A stretch of DNA of 23,263 bases from Paratractidigestivibacter sp963611755 (GCA_963611755.1 CAVDTK010000020.1:1-23263), one strand, 5' to 3'; positions 13,132-21,040 are shown, counted from the stretch's first letter. A program made the numbers and translations. Notes: generated by a model not told the origin, from the letters alone.

Positions 13132-15765
13132 ATGAGAAAGTCGAATGTTGTCGCGGCGGCGGCGCTGAGCTGCGTCTTGGCCACCGCGGCGCTCGCCTTG
13201 CCGGCTCGGGCCGATGAGGGGGCGGCGGCTTCGCAGGACCAGGAGAAGTCGCAGGTCATTGAGGTCGTGGATAAGGCCGATGCCGTGAAGCCGGCCGAGT
13301 CTGACGCCGCCGAGAAGGACGCCGAGCAGGCGACCGACGGCACCGAGAAGGACGCGGCCGACGCCAAGGACGACGCCGCCGACGAGTCCAAGGACGTCGC
13401 AGCCGACGAGGCCAAGTCCTACAGCACCGCCGCGACCGACGCCGCCACGCCCGCCGAGCCCGCGGCCGACGAGGCCGCCGCGCAGGCCGACGCCAAGGCA
13501 ACCGCCAAGCTCACCGCGCAGGCTCACGTGGCCAACATCGGCTGGATGGACGCGACCACCAAGGCCGAGGGCAACACCATGCGCATCGGCACCACCGGCC
13601 GCGGCCTGCAGATGGAGGCCCTGAAGCTCGCGCTTTCCGGCATCGACGGCGCCGTCGAGATCCAGGCCCACGTGGCCAACGAGGGCTGGGTCGCCTGGTC
13701 GGCCGGCCAGGCCGGAACCACCGGCCGCGGCTGGGCGCTCGAGGCCCTGCGCGTCCGTCTCACCGGCGCGGCCGCCGAGAACTACGACATCTACTACCGC
13801 GTCCACGCCGCCAACGTGGGCTGGATGGGCTGGACCAAGAACGGCGAGGCCGCCGGCACCCAGGGCTTTGGCAACGCGGTCGAGGCCGTCGAGCTTCTCG
13901 TCGTCGCAAAGGGCGAGAAGGGCCCCTCTACCAGCACCGCGTTCAAGGCTAAGTCGCCCGTCTCGGTGAACGTCGTGGCCGGCGTCCTCGGGCGCGGCTG
14001 GCAGGGCGGCGTCACGGGCGGCAAGACCGCCGGCACCACGGGCCAGGGACGCGCGCTTACCGGCGTCGCCATGAGCATCGACTCGGCCAACTGGGTCACG
14101 GGCTCTGTCCAGTACCGCGTCTCGACCTCCTTCACCTCTATGGGTAGCTGGACCAGCGCGGGCGTGAAGACCGGCTCCAACACCGGCTCGGCGCCCGTCC
14201 AGACCATGCAGGTGCAGCTCACGGGCGACATGGCCGAGGCCTACGACGTTTACTACCGCGTCCACGCCGCCAACGTGGGCTGGATGGGCTGGGCCAAGAA
14301 CGGCGAGACCGCTGGTTCCGAGAACCCCGCCCAGGCCGCAGAGGCCGTCCAGGTGGTCCTGATCGAGAAGGGCGGCAAGGCCCCCGGCTCCACCTCGGGC
14401 GCCTACGCGTCCTACTCCACCGCGGGTGAGCTGCGCGGCCAGGCCCACGTGTCCAACGAGGGCTGGATGTCGGTTGCCAGCGGCTCGCAGATCACCCTGG
14501 GCACCACCGGCAAGTCCCTGCAGCTCGAGGCCTTGGCGCTTGACGTCTTTGGCGCCGAAGGCACCGTCTCTATCGAGACGCACGTCTCCAACGTGGGCTG
14601 GATGCGTGCCGTGAGCGCTGGCTCCGTGGCCGGCACGACGGGGCGCGGGAACGCCATCGAGGCCCTCAAGATGAGCCTTAACGGCGCCGCAGCCGAGAAG
14701 TACGACCTCTACTACCAGGCCCACGTCGCGGGCATCGGCTGGCTGGGCTGGGCCAAGGCCGGCTCCACCGCAGGCACCGTGGGCTACGGCCGCGCGATCG
14801 AGGCTGTGACCGTGCGCCTGGTGGCAAAGGGCTCCGCGGCGCCCAGCGCGTCCGGCCCGGCGGCGCTCACCGGCGCATCCGTCACCTATAACGCCCACGT
14901 TCAGAATATCGGCTGGCAGGGCAACAGGTCCAACGGGGCCTTCTCCGGCACCACCGGCCAGTCCAAGCGCATCGAGGCGTTTAAGCTGAGCCTCTCGTCC
15001 GACGTCTCCGGCTCCATCAACTACCAGGCCCACGTCCAGGACTACGGCTGGATGTCGGCCGCCAAGGACGGCGCCGTGGCCGGCACGACCGGGCAGGGCA
15101 AGCGCGTCGAGGCCGTGAAGATCTGGCTTTCCGGCGACATCTCCAACTACTACGACGTCTACTACCGCGTCTACATCGAGGACTACGGCTGGATGGGCTG
15201 GGCCAAGAACGGCGCCGCGGCCGGCAGCTCCTCTGTGGGCCTGCGCGTCGAGGGCCTCGAGGTTCGTCTCGTCCTTAAGGGCAACGCGGCTCCCGGCGTC
15301 ACCGCCAACGCGTTCACCAACAAGCCCAAGGTCCCGCCCATGAGCTCCGACCAGGTGCGCATGTACTACATGGCGCAGAACTACTCCAGCCAGACCGACT
15401 GGCTGATCATGGTCGACACCTCGCTCAACCGCATAGGCGTCTTTAGGGGCTCTAAGGGCAACTGGACCTGGGACAAGTTCTGGATGTGCTCCACGGGCAA
15501 GCCGCTGACGCCCACGGTTTTGGGCGAGTACCGCGTCTACGGTAAGGGCTACTCCTTCGGCAGCGGGTTTACCTGCTATTACTACACGCAGTTCTACGGC
15601 GACTACCTGATCCACTCCGTCTTGTACTACCAGGACACCTTCAACGAGATGGACGGTCGCCTGGGCGAGAACCTCTCGCACGGCTGCGTGCGCCTGTCGC
15701 TTGAGAACGCCAAGTGGATCTACGACAACGTGCCGTACAACACCAAGGTCGTGACGTACGACTAA
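13132..15765 (+). CDS. Secreted L,D-transpeptidase (YkuD) with twelve ChW-like repeats
   Basis: An 877-residue exported cell-wall protein. A signal peptide (1-27) ends in the cleavage site ARA. Residues 28-128 are an Ala/Asp/Lys/Glu-rich linker. Twelve repeats of 44-61 residues follow, each with an HVxNxGW-type core and most with a GTTGxGxxxEA strand; the key Trp is at 138, 186, 231, 290, 340, 384, 445, 490, 537, 595, 640 and 687. They resemble the clostridial hydrophobic W repeats and probably bind a wall or surface component. The C-terminal YkuD domain (about 738-877) has catalytic H828 and SHGCVRL (849-855) with nucleophile C852, so it should form L,D-crosslinks in peptidoglycan or anchor proteins. 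The ATG at 13132 has GGGAGGAG at ideal spacing. It is divergent from the polysaccharide operon, so its repeats may recognise that glycan; this is speculation. Confidence 0.93.
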   Translation: MRKSNVVAAAALSCVLATAALALPARADEGAAASQDQEKSQVIEVVDKADAVKPAESDAAEKDAEQATDGTEKDAADAKDDAADESKDVAADEAKSYSTAATDAATPAEPAADEAAAQADAKATAKLTAQAHVANIGWMDATTKAEGNTMRIGTTGRGLQMEALKLALSGIDGAVEIQAHVANEGWVAWSAGQAGTTGRGWALEALRVRLTGAAAENYDIYYRVHAANVGWMGWTKNGEAAGTQGFGNAVEAVELLVVAKGEKGPSTSTAFKAKSPVSVNVVAGVLGRGWQGGVTGGKTAGTTGQGRALTGVAMSIDSANWVTGSVQYRVSTSFTSMGSWTSAGVKTGSNTGSAPVQTMQVQLTGDMAEAYDVYYRVHAANVGWMGWAKNGETAGSENPAQAAEAVQVVLIEKGGKAPGSTSGAYASYSTAGELRGQAHVSNEGWMSVASGSQITLGTTGKSLQLEALALDVFGAEGTVSIETHVSNVGWMRAVSAGSVAGTTGRGNAIEALKMSLNGAAAEKYDLYYQAHVAGIGWLGWAKAGSTAGTVGYGRAIEAVTVRLVAKGSAAPSASGPAALTGASVTYNAHVQNIGWQGNRSNGAFSGTTGQSKRIEAFKLSLSSDVSGSINYQAHVQDYGWMSAAKDGAVAGTTGQGKRVEAVKIWLSGDISNYYDVYYRVYIEDYGWMGWAKNGAAAGSSSVGLRVEGLEVRLVLKGNAAPGVTANAFTNKPKVPPMSSDQVRMYYMAQNYSSQTDWLIMVDTSLNRIGVFRGSKGNWTWDKFWMCSTGKPLTPTVLGEYRVYGKGYSFGSGFTCYYYTQFYGDYLIHSVLYYQDTFNEMDGRLGENLSHGCVRLSLENAKWIYDNVPYNTKVVTYD
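13792..13833 (+). repeat. 42-bp exact direct repeat within the repeat region, copy 1
   Basis: Identical over 42 bp to 14251-14292, 459 bp away (153 codons, one full triplet of ChW-like units). Identity continues for 14 bp after one mismatch. It encodes the YYRVHAANVGWMGW core. Exact DNA identity of this kind allows recombination that would delete or add one triplet in frame. Confidence 0.85.
14251..14292 (+). repeat. 42-bp exact direct repeat within the repeat region, copy 2
   Basis: Second copy of the repeat at 13792-13833. The codons are identical over the 42 bp, while other repeat units encode related residues with different codons, pointing to recent duplication or gene conversion between the first and second triplets. 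Confidence 0.85.
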
Positions 15766-15812
15766 GGTGCGGGCGGCAGTCCTGGGCTGACGGCGCGCCG
15801 AGAGCCGCGGCG

Positions 15813-15945
15813 TTGTCGTGATTGGGACTTGTCGGAAGCGAGGAGGGCTTTCTTTGTCGTTTTGAGGACTTGTCGGAAGCGAGAAGGGCCTCTGATTGTC
15901 GTGATGGGGACTTATCGGAAGAATTGATTTCCGATAAGTCCCCAT
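15813..15945. repeat. Three imperfect 41-42 bp tandem repeats ending in a palindrome
   Basis: TTGTCGT followed by a GGACTTGTCGGAAG-type core occurs from 15813, 15854 and 15896, a period of 41 then 42 bp. Copies 1 and 2 continue with GCGAGRAGGGC; copy 3 has GGACTTATCGG and turns into the palindrome at 15904-15945. The block lies between the convergent L,D-transpeptidase and hydrolase genes. It looks like an interspersed non-coding repeat family or degraded REP/MITE-like units. Confidence 0.7.
15904..15945. repeat. Palindrome with perfect 17-bp arms
   Basis: ATGGGGACTTATCGGAA, the loop GAATTGAT, then TTCCGATAAGTCCCCAT. The arms are perfectly complementary. No run of T follows on either strand (ATTTCGTC on plus, ATCACGAC on minus), so it is not a standard intrinsic terminator, though its stem could still slow polymerase or protect the 3' ends of both convergent transcripts. 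Confidence 0.85.
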
Positions 15946-16004
15946 TTCGTCAAGAGGAGGGGTGGTTGGGCGCCTGCGGCACGGGCGCCGCGGGGTCGGC
16001 AGTG

Positions 16005-16535
16005 CTAGATGACTTGCACCTGGCAGCTGCGCATGGTGGCGAGAGCCGCCTCGTGGGCGGCGGGCGTCACGCCGGCGCAAAGGCTCGCCTCGACGCAGAC
16101 CGGGACCTCGGGCAAGAAGGCCTTGACCAGCAAAGCATTGCTCACCACGCAGATGTCGGTGCAAAGGCCGATAAGCTCGACGGACTCGATGGCGTCCTCG
16201 GCGTCGCGCGCGGCGAGCCACTGCGCCAGGTCGACCGAGCCGAAGGCGGGCTTGTCGAAGATCGGCGCGCCCAGCTCTTCCGCCACGGCGGCGACGGCGG
16301 GCGCGAGCTGCCAGCCCGGCGTCTCGCGAATGCAGTGCTCGACGGGCAGGTTTCTCCCCTCTTGGGTCGTGAGGTAGTCGGCCCCGTGGGTGTCTCGCGT
16401 GAAGACGACGCTGCCGTCGAAGCTACGGGCCCGCTCGGCCACGACGGCGACGATAGCTTGGGCCTCGGCCGTGCCCAGCGCCCCGTCCACAAAGTCGTTC
16501 TGCATATCGATGACCAGCAAGAATTTCTGCGACAT
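16005..16535 (-). CDS. Isochorismatase-family cysteine hydrolase, nicotinamidase-like
   Basis: A 176-residue cytoplasmic hydrolase. The catalytic triad of the family is visible as D10 (VIDMQNDF), K95 (FDKPAFG) and C129 (LCTDICVVS). D48, H50 (TRDTH) and H67 (VEHC) fit metal-ligand positions of nicotinamidases. The usual length is 170-200. It would convert nicotinamide to nicotinate for NAD recycling; an amidase for another small amide remains possible, since the family is broad. The ATG at 16535 has GAAAGGA six bases upstream; a longer frame to 16901 overlaps the divergent SEC-C gene and is not used. It converges on the L,D-transpeptidase gene and diverges from the SEC-C gene across 162 bp. 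Confidence 0.87.
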   Translation of the reverse strand: MSQKFLLVIDMQNDFVDGALGTAEAQAIVAVVAERARSFDGSVVFTRDTHGADYLTTQEGRNLPVEHCIRETPGWQLAPAVAAVAEELGAPIFDKPAFGSVDLAQWLAARDAEDAIESVELIGLCTDICVVSNALLVKAFLPEVPVCVEASLCAGVTPAAHEAALATMRSCQVQVI

Positions 16536-16697
16536 ACTGCATCCTTTCAAGAGAGGCGTGTCCACGTCCAACAACCCCATTATGCGCCGCCCGCCAAAAC
16601 GATATGCCGCCAGCAGAGAAACTACCCCGATGCGGCAACCCACGGCCGCTCGGTATGGGATACTTGCCCGGCCAATAATATTCGAAAGGTAATTCTC
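16536..16697. other. Divergent intergenic region between the hydrolase and SEC-C genes
   Basis: 162 bp without a gene. It must hold start signals for both neighbours. GATACT at 16659-16664 and AATAAT at 16674-16679 could be -10 boxes for the SEC-C gene, but neither has a convincing -35 partner, and the second lies too near the ribosome site GAAAGG (16684-16689). Confidence 0.4.
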
Positions 16698-18668
16698 ATG
16701 ATCCTTAGCGAAGCCGCTGCCAGGCGTTTCTACGATATTTACGCCTCGCTGCTCAGTTTTGCAGACTGGTACTTGGACCTCGACGCCCTCGATTTCGAGG
16801 CGGACGGCATCCCCACCGACGACTCCCAGTACGAGGTCGCCAGCAAAGTGTGGTGCAACCCGTCCATCATCGACGAGTTTGTCCGCCAGAACCCGCAGCA
16901 TCTCTCGACCCGCGACCTGCGCGTCGTCACCTCCTGGAAAGACGTGCTGTTCGAGACCATGAATTACGTGAGGCAGCCCGACGGCAGCGTCGACTTCCTA
17001 TACGAGGACCACATCTTTACCCCCAAGGGCATCACCCAGGAGATCGGGACCCTGCTCAATGCCGACCATGGCATGGTTGAGCTGGCCCTTCTCCCCTTCG
17101 AGGACGAACTCACCTACGCAAGCCAGATCCAGGAGCACCCCATCGGCATCGGCGCCGGGCTTCGCGCCATGCAGGACACCTGGTTTGCCGAGGCCCGAGA
17201 CGCCGGCAAGGTCATCACGAACGGCTGCGATTTTCTCGCCGTCGTGCCCGGCTTGAAGGAACAGGCGCTCGAACGCAAGACCCAGAAATTCATCGAGGAC
17301 ACGGCCTACGACATGAACCCGCCCACCTCCTGGCCGGGCGTCCACCGCGGCAAGCTTGCGGACATCCCGCACGAGGAGCGAGACGAGCTGATCATGGCCG
17401 AGACCAGGCGTTTGTTTGCCAGGAGCGCCGGCAGCGACACGAAGGTCTTCATGCGCTCGCAGTTCGATTCCTGGTGCCGCAAGGGCGAGGCCACCACTGA
17501 CTTTGCGGGCCTGGCCGCGCTCGAGAAGAACGCCGTGCTGACCGAGATCGCGAAGGACCTGGGCGCCACCCGCACAAGCAAGCTCAATAAAGCCCAGCTT
17601 GTTGGGGTATGCGCCGAGAAGCTCTGCCGGCCCGAGGTCAACCTCAACGCGATCCTGCGCGAGCTTCTCCCCATGCACTTCCCGTTCATCAAGCGCCTGG
17701 TCGAGGCCGACGGCCGCGTGGAGATCCCCTATGCGGAGCTTGAGAGCCTGAATGGGCTGCCGGAGAACACCCCGCTTTTGAACTACTGGTTCGACGAGGG
17801 CGACCACGCGACCTGCGTCATGCCTGACCTGGTGCGCAAGCGCCTGGCCGAGCGCGGCATCGAGGACCTTTCTCGCCACTACGCGGGCGTCGCGAAGCTT
17901 TGGCATGTGATCGATCTGTTGAACGAGACGCGCGGCATGTTCAGCGCCGACGACGCCGCATGTGAGTTCTTGCGCCTCTACCCCGGCGCGCTTGCGCCCG
18001 ACGAGTGCGTAAACGCCATTATCGACTACGCTACCAGCGACTTTTGCCCCTGCGAGACGTTATGGCACGTCGAAGGCCCGCGCATGTACATCGCGGACTC
18101 CGCGCTTTTGGACGAGTTCCAGGGGCACGGCCTTGATATTTACGTCAAGGGAGGGCTGAACTGCTGCGATGACCTGGGCCCGCTCAAGGGTCTGCTCAAC
18201 GCGCGCGAGGGCAAGGAACCCTGGCCCCTGCCGCAGGAGCTGGTCGACAGCCAGACCATCGCCGACTGGGCTCAGAACCTGCCCACCGGCCGCACGCTTC
18301 TGCAGTTCATGAACGAGAACGTGCCCGACGACAAGAACGACTATCTCTTTGCGGACAAGATGTTCGAGGACATCGTCTACATGATCTGCGACGGCCACCC
18401 GCCCGCGATGATCCTCGAGGCCGCCGCCGACGAGGGCCTGGCCTTTGAGGACATGCGCCAGGAGAACAAGCTCACCGGCTACATCTTTGGCCTGTACAAC
18501 GACCTGCCCCGCTGGGACAACAACGGCTGGCCGCCGGCGATCCTGCACTCCAAGCTCACGGGCAAGCCGGATTTTCGCAACGAGGACGGCTCGCGCATGA
18601 AGGTGGGCCGCAACGACCCGTGCCCCTGCGGCAGCGGGAAGAAGTACAAGAAATGCTGCGGAAGGTAG
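16698..18668 (+). CDS. SEC-C zinc-motif protein of unknown function with a Rho-N/SAP-like segment
   Basis: A 656-residue, probably cytoplasmic acidic protein with no signal peptide or membrane segment. The last 20 residues are a typical SEC-C motif, GRNDPCPCGSGKKYKKCCGR, with zinc ligands C642, C644, C653 and C654; such tails, as in SecA, bind zinc and often contact ribosomes or proteins. Residues 276-311 (KNAVLTEIAKDLGATR, then SKLNKAQLVG) look like a Rho N-terminal or SAP fold, a short nucleic-acid-binding helix pair. Cys also cluster at 450-452 (CPC) and 489-490, away from the SEC-C. The rest matches nothing I recognise. The ATG at 16698 follows GAAAGG at 8 nt; the open frame back to 15822 crosses the repeat block and the divergent gene and is rejected. 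It is a single-gene unit with its own terminator. Confidence 0.88.
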   Translation: MILSEAAARRFYDIYASLLSFADWYLDLDALDFEADGIPTDDSQYEVASKVWCNPSIIDEFVRQNPQHLSTRDLRVVTSWKDVLFETMNYVRQPDGSVDFLYEDHIFTPKGITQEIGTLLNADHGMVELALLPFEDELTYASQIQEHPIGIGAGLRAMQDTWFAEARDAGKVITNGCDFLAVVPGLKEQALERKTQKFIEDTAYDMNPPTSWPGVHRGKLADIPHEERDELIMAETRRLFARSAGSDTKVFMRSQFDSWCRKGEATTDFAGLAALEKNAVLTEIAKDLGATRTSKLNKAQLVGVCAEKLCRPEVNLNAILRELLPMHFPFIKRLVEADGRVEIPYAELESLNGLPENTPLLNYWFDEGDHATCVMPDLVRKRLAERGIEDLSRHYAGVAKLWHVIDLLNETRGMFSADDAACEFLRLYPGALAPDECVNAIIDYATSDFCPCETLWHVEGPRMYIADSALLDEFQGHGLDIYVKGGLNCCDDLGPLKGLLNAREGKEPWPLPQELVDSQTIADWAQNLPTGRTLLQFMNENVPDDKNDYLFADKMFEDIVYMICDGHPPAMILEAAADEGLAFEDMRQENKLTGYIFGLYNDLPRWDNNGWPPAILHSKLTGKPDFRNEDGSRMKVGRNDPCPCGSGKKYKKCCGR

Positions 18669-18706
18669 GCAGCGGGCGGTAGGTACTGCTGGGATTGCGA
18701 TGACGG

Positions 18707-18736
18707 GGCCGCGGGCGATTGAGTCCGCGGCCTTTT
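18707..18736 (+). terminator. Intrinsic terminator of the SEC-C gene
   Basis: GGCCGCGGGC, loop GATTGA, GTCCGCGGCC, then TTTT: a 10-bp stem with one G-U pair, 38 bp after the stop codon. The T tract is short but correctly placed. On the minus strand the same stem is not followed by T, so it serves mainly the plus-strand gene. Confidence 0.75.
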
Positions 18737-18789
18737 GTTAGCCGAGAAGGGCGCGGGGGCTGGCGGCCGGTTAGCCGAGAAGGGCGCGG
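18737..18789. repeat. 20-bp exact direct repeat at the 3' end of ureD
   Basis: GTTAGCCGAGAAGGGCGCGG occurs at 18737-18756 and 18770-18789, 33 bp apart. The right copy encodes the last residues and stop of ureD (RALLG, TAA); the left copy lies just beyond the stop. It is probably a small local duplication of the gene end. Confidence 0.8.
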
Positions 18790-19709
18790 ACGCGGGTTAG
18801 GACCTCTTCTAGACGCTGGGCGCGCTGGCCGAGGAGACGGACGCAGACGTCGCCTGAGGCCAGGCGGGTAATGCCGCCGGAGATGGCGTCCGAGCCCGAG
18901 GCCGCGCCCACGGGAGATCCCGCCGCGGCGCCGATGACGCCCGTCTCGTCGCGCAGGTAGTCGCGGGCGGCTAGGAAGGCCGCGTCGCCTACCCGGCAGT
19001 TTATGAGCACGAGGTTGCCCAGGTGGGTGAAACCCTCGTAGAGGCCCAGCTCCTCCATGGGCATCTCTGCCGGACGGAAGAGGACGTTGTCAAGGTAGAC
19101 GGGGCGGCCCGCAACGTTCACGCGCACGTGGTTGGTAAAGGCGCGGTAGCCAAAGCGCTCGCCGCGGGCGGCGCGGCCGCAGGAAAGAATTTCCTGGTAG
19201 ACGAAGCGCGCGGCGGGGCCGGCCAGGTCGACCTGGGTCGTGGCGGCAAACTCGGAGTCCGCAAAGGGGATCATCGGCTGCGGAGAGTAGTCCAGGTAGG
19301 CGCCCTCAGCCACGCGCAGGGTCGTGCTGCGACGGGCAAAGGCGCTCTGGCCCATGCGATGGATCTTCTCGAAGGCTTGGCTCGTCACCTGGAGGGCAGC
19401 GCCGGGGGCAACTCGCACGTCGATGCGCTGGTCGTCGCCTGCCATGATGCCTGCCGAGGCGGACATGACCATGACCTGGGCGGCGATGGGGGCAAGGGGG
19501 GCGGTTGGGTTTGCGCTGGCCGCGTCGGCGGTTCCCGATGTGACGACGTCCGCGCCCACCAGTCCCGCCGTCGGCACCTCGAAGGGGTGCATCACATGGA
19601 AGGGCATCGTGGCGTGAAAGTCGGAGAGCACGGTCTTCTCGCCGCGCCTCTCGGCAACCAAGCGCAGCTCAGAGACCCTGCCGAACTTGTTGTTGGCTTC
19701 GGCGGTCAC
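18771..19709 (-). CDS. ureD: Urease accessory protein UreD (UreH)
   Basis: A 312-residue urease maturation protein that binds apo-urease and recruits UreF and UreG for nickel delivery. Family features include the early basic strand followed by PFHVMHPFE, the VMSASAGIMAGDD segment, TSQAFEKIHRM and YLDYSPQPMIPFADS. An Ala/Gly-rich insertion near the C-terminus (GAAAGSPVGAASGSDA) is unusual and probably a flexible loop. The start GTG at 19709 overlaps the TGA of ureG as GTGA, with GAGGA upstream, so it is translationally coupled. It is the last gene of the urease operon in this window. A direct repeat of its 3' end follows the stop codon. Confidence 0.93.
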   Translation of the reverse strand: MTAEANNKFGRVSELRLVAERRGEKTVLSDFHATMPFHVMHPFEVPTAGLVGADVVTSGTADAASANPTAPLAPIAAQVMVMSASAGIMAGDDQRIDVRVAPGAALQVTSQAFEKIHRMGQSAFARRSTTLRVAEGAYLDYSPQPMIPFADSEFAATTQVDLAGPAARFVYQEILSCGRAARGERFGYRAFTNHVRVNVAGRPVYLDNVLFRPAEMPMEELGLYEGFTHLGNLVLINCRVGDAAFLAARDYLRDETGVIGAAAGSPVGAASGSDAISGGITRLASGDVCVRLLGQRAQRLEEVLTRVRALLG

Positions 19710-20317
19710 GCCAGGTCCTCAAGCAGGACGCACTTCTTGATCCAGGCCACCACGTCGTCGACGCCCTTATCGTCGCGGATGTCGGTGAAGACGAACGGCC
19801 GCTCGCCGCGCATCCGGCGCGAGTCGCGGTCCATAACCTCGAGCGAGGCGCCAACGTAGGGCGCAAGGTCGATCTTGTTAATGACGAGCAGGTCAGAGCG
19901 CATGATGCCGGGGCCGCCCTTGCGCGGTATCTTGTCGCCCTCAGAGACGTCGATGACGAAGATCGTGGCGTCGGCGAGCTCCGGCGAGAAGGTCGCGGAA
20001 AGGTTGTCGCCGCCGGACTCGACGAACATGATCTCGATGTCGGGATGGGCCTCGACCATGGCCTCGACGGCCTCGAGGTTCATGCTCGCGTCCTCGCGGA
20101 TGGCGGTGTGGGGGCAGCCGCCCGTCTCGACGCCCACGATGCGGTCGGGCGGCAAGACGGAGTTGGCGCACAAAAACTCGGCGTCCTCTTTGGTGTAGAT
20201 GTCGTTGGTCACGACCCCCATGGAATACTGGCCCGCCATCTTGCGGGTTAGGGCCTCTATCAGGGCGGTTTTGCCCGAGCCTACCGGCCCGGCCACACCG
20301 ATGCGCACATAAGACAT
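19706..20317 (-). CDS. ureG: Urease accessory GTPase UreG
   Basis: A 203-residue SIMIBI-class GTPase that powers nickel insertion into urease. The P-loop GPVGSGKT is at 10-17, the TNDIYTKEDAEF segment follows near 37-48, the VETGGCPHTAIRED motif with the conserved Cys-Pro-His metal site is near 63-76, then ESGGDNLSATFSPEL and the guanine-specificity NKID. The length is standard. The ATG at 20317 has AGGAAA at good spacing and lies 9 bp after the ureF stop. Nothing is missing, so it should be active. Confidence 0.97.
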   Translation of the reverse strand: MSYVRIGVAGPVGSGKTALIEALTRKMAGQYSMGVVTNDIYTKEDAEFLCANSVLPPDRIVGVETGGCPHTAIREDASMNLEAVEAMVEAHPDIEIMFVESGGDNLSATFSPELADATIFVIDVSEGDKIPRKGGPGIMRSDLLVINKIDLAPYVGASLEVMDRDSRRMRGERPFVFTDIRDDKGVDDVVAWIKKCVLLEDLA

Positions 20318-20326
20318 TGAAGTTTC

Positions 20327-21040
20327 CTAACTCATGTAGAGGCGCGAGTAGAGCGTCTCGTGCTCGATCGCGCGCGTGTCGAAGCCGGGCATGGAAAGGC
20401 CGAGCAGGTCGGGCGAGGCGGTGAGCGCCCGCTCGACCGCGGCCACTTGCAGAGGCCCAGCGGCAAACAGGATCTCCTGCCCGGCCGTCTGCGAGAGCGG
20501 CACCGTCTTCACGCAGTTCACGACCATGGCCGAGACCTGCGCGTACAGGTAGCGGCGCAAGAGATCGGCAAGGTCGATGCCCGCGAGCGCCGCGAAGACG
20601 CCGTAGCTGGCGTTGAGCATATGAGCCGCGCGCTCGGCCGCCGTGGCGCCTGCGTAGGCAATGAATGCCTGGTAGGCCGCGGTGTTCTCGCCGAGAAACG
20701 CGGCAGCCGTCTTGCAGAAGCGCGTGGCCATGCGGCGGGAGGCCTCGCGGCACTCGGCGGGAACCCTGGCGGCGGCGAGCAGGGCCTCGAGGTCAGCGAC
20801 GCCCGCCCAGTCGCCCGCCGCAGCGCGCTCATAGGCTAGGCGCATGCCGAGAAGCTCCGTGTAGGTCAGCGGATAGCGAATCTGCTGCTCAACATAGGTG
20901 CGGGCAGTGGCCTCGTCATGGACGAGGCCCAGCTGGATGTAGGTCTCCAGGCCGAAGGAATGCGAGTAGGCCCCGATGGGGAACACCGAGTCGCAGATCT
21001 GAAGAAGCAGCAGCTCGCGGGCGGGGTCAGCCGTGGGCAT
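20327..21040 (-). CDS. ureF: Urease accessory protein UreF
   Basis: A 237-residue all-helical protein that bridges UreD and UreG and acts as a checkpoint in urease activation. The N-terminal LLLLQICDSVFPIGAYSHSFGLETYI region is the family hallmark, and the C-terminal part has VNCVKTVPLSQTAGQEIL. The ATG at 21040 lies inside the end of ureE, a 14-bp overlap; the longer frame to 21127 would only read the His-tail codons of ureE in another frame and is rejected. The ureE end and ureF start are therefore coupled. Confidence 0.94.
   Translation of the reverse strand: MPTADPARELLLLQICDSVFPIGAYSHSFGLETYIQLGLVHDEATARTYVEQQIRYPLTYTELLGMRLAYERAAAGDWAGVADLEALLAAARVPAECREASRRMATRFCKTAAAFLGENTAAYQAFIAYAGATAAERAAHMLNASYGVFAALAGIDLADLLRRYLYAQVSAMVVNCVKTVPLSQTAGQEILFAAGPLQVAAVERALTASPDLLGLSMPGFDTRAIEHETLYSRLYMS

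Noticed and set aside
15791..15800. CGGCGCGCCG palindrome after the L,D-transpeptidase stop
   Set aside because: A perfect 10-bp palindrome, but expected fairly often in such GC-rich DNA and without loop or T tract.
15904..15945. Palindrome as a classical intrinsic terminator
   Set aside because: No T run follows the stem on either strand, and the stem is not GC-rich at its loop end. It may still affect 3' ends, so it is listed as a repeat.
15813..15945. CRISPR array
   Set aside because: Three units lie head to tail with no unique spacers, the period is only 41-42 bp, and no cas gene is near.
13108..16221. Very long open frame on the minus strand opposite the L,D-transpeptidase gene
   Set aside because: It is a product of GC-rich codon bias: its predicted protein is low-complexity Gly/Val/Ala/Arg with no domain, and it covers a clear plus-strand gene with signal peptide, repeats and catalytic motifs.
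16674..16681. AATAATAT as the -10 box of the SEC-C gene
   Set aside because: A start site downstream of it would remove most of the ribosome binding site at 16684-16689, and there is no -35 partner.
15822..16697. N-terminal extension of the SEC-C protein to 948 residues
   Set aside because: The extension would translate the palindromic repeat block and the antisense of the nicotinamidase-like gene; the ATG at 16698 has its own ribosome site and starts a clean protein.
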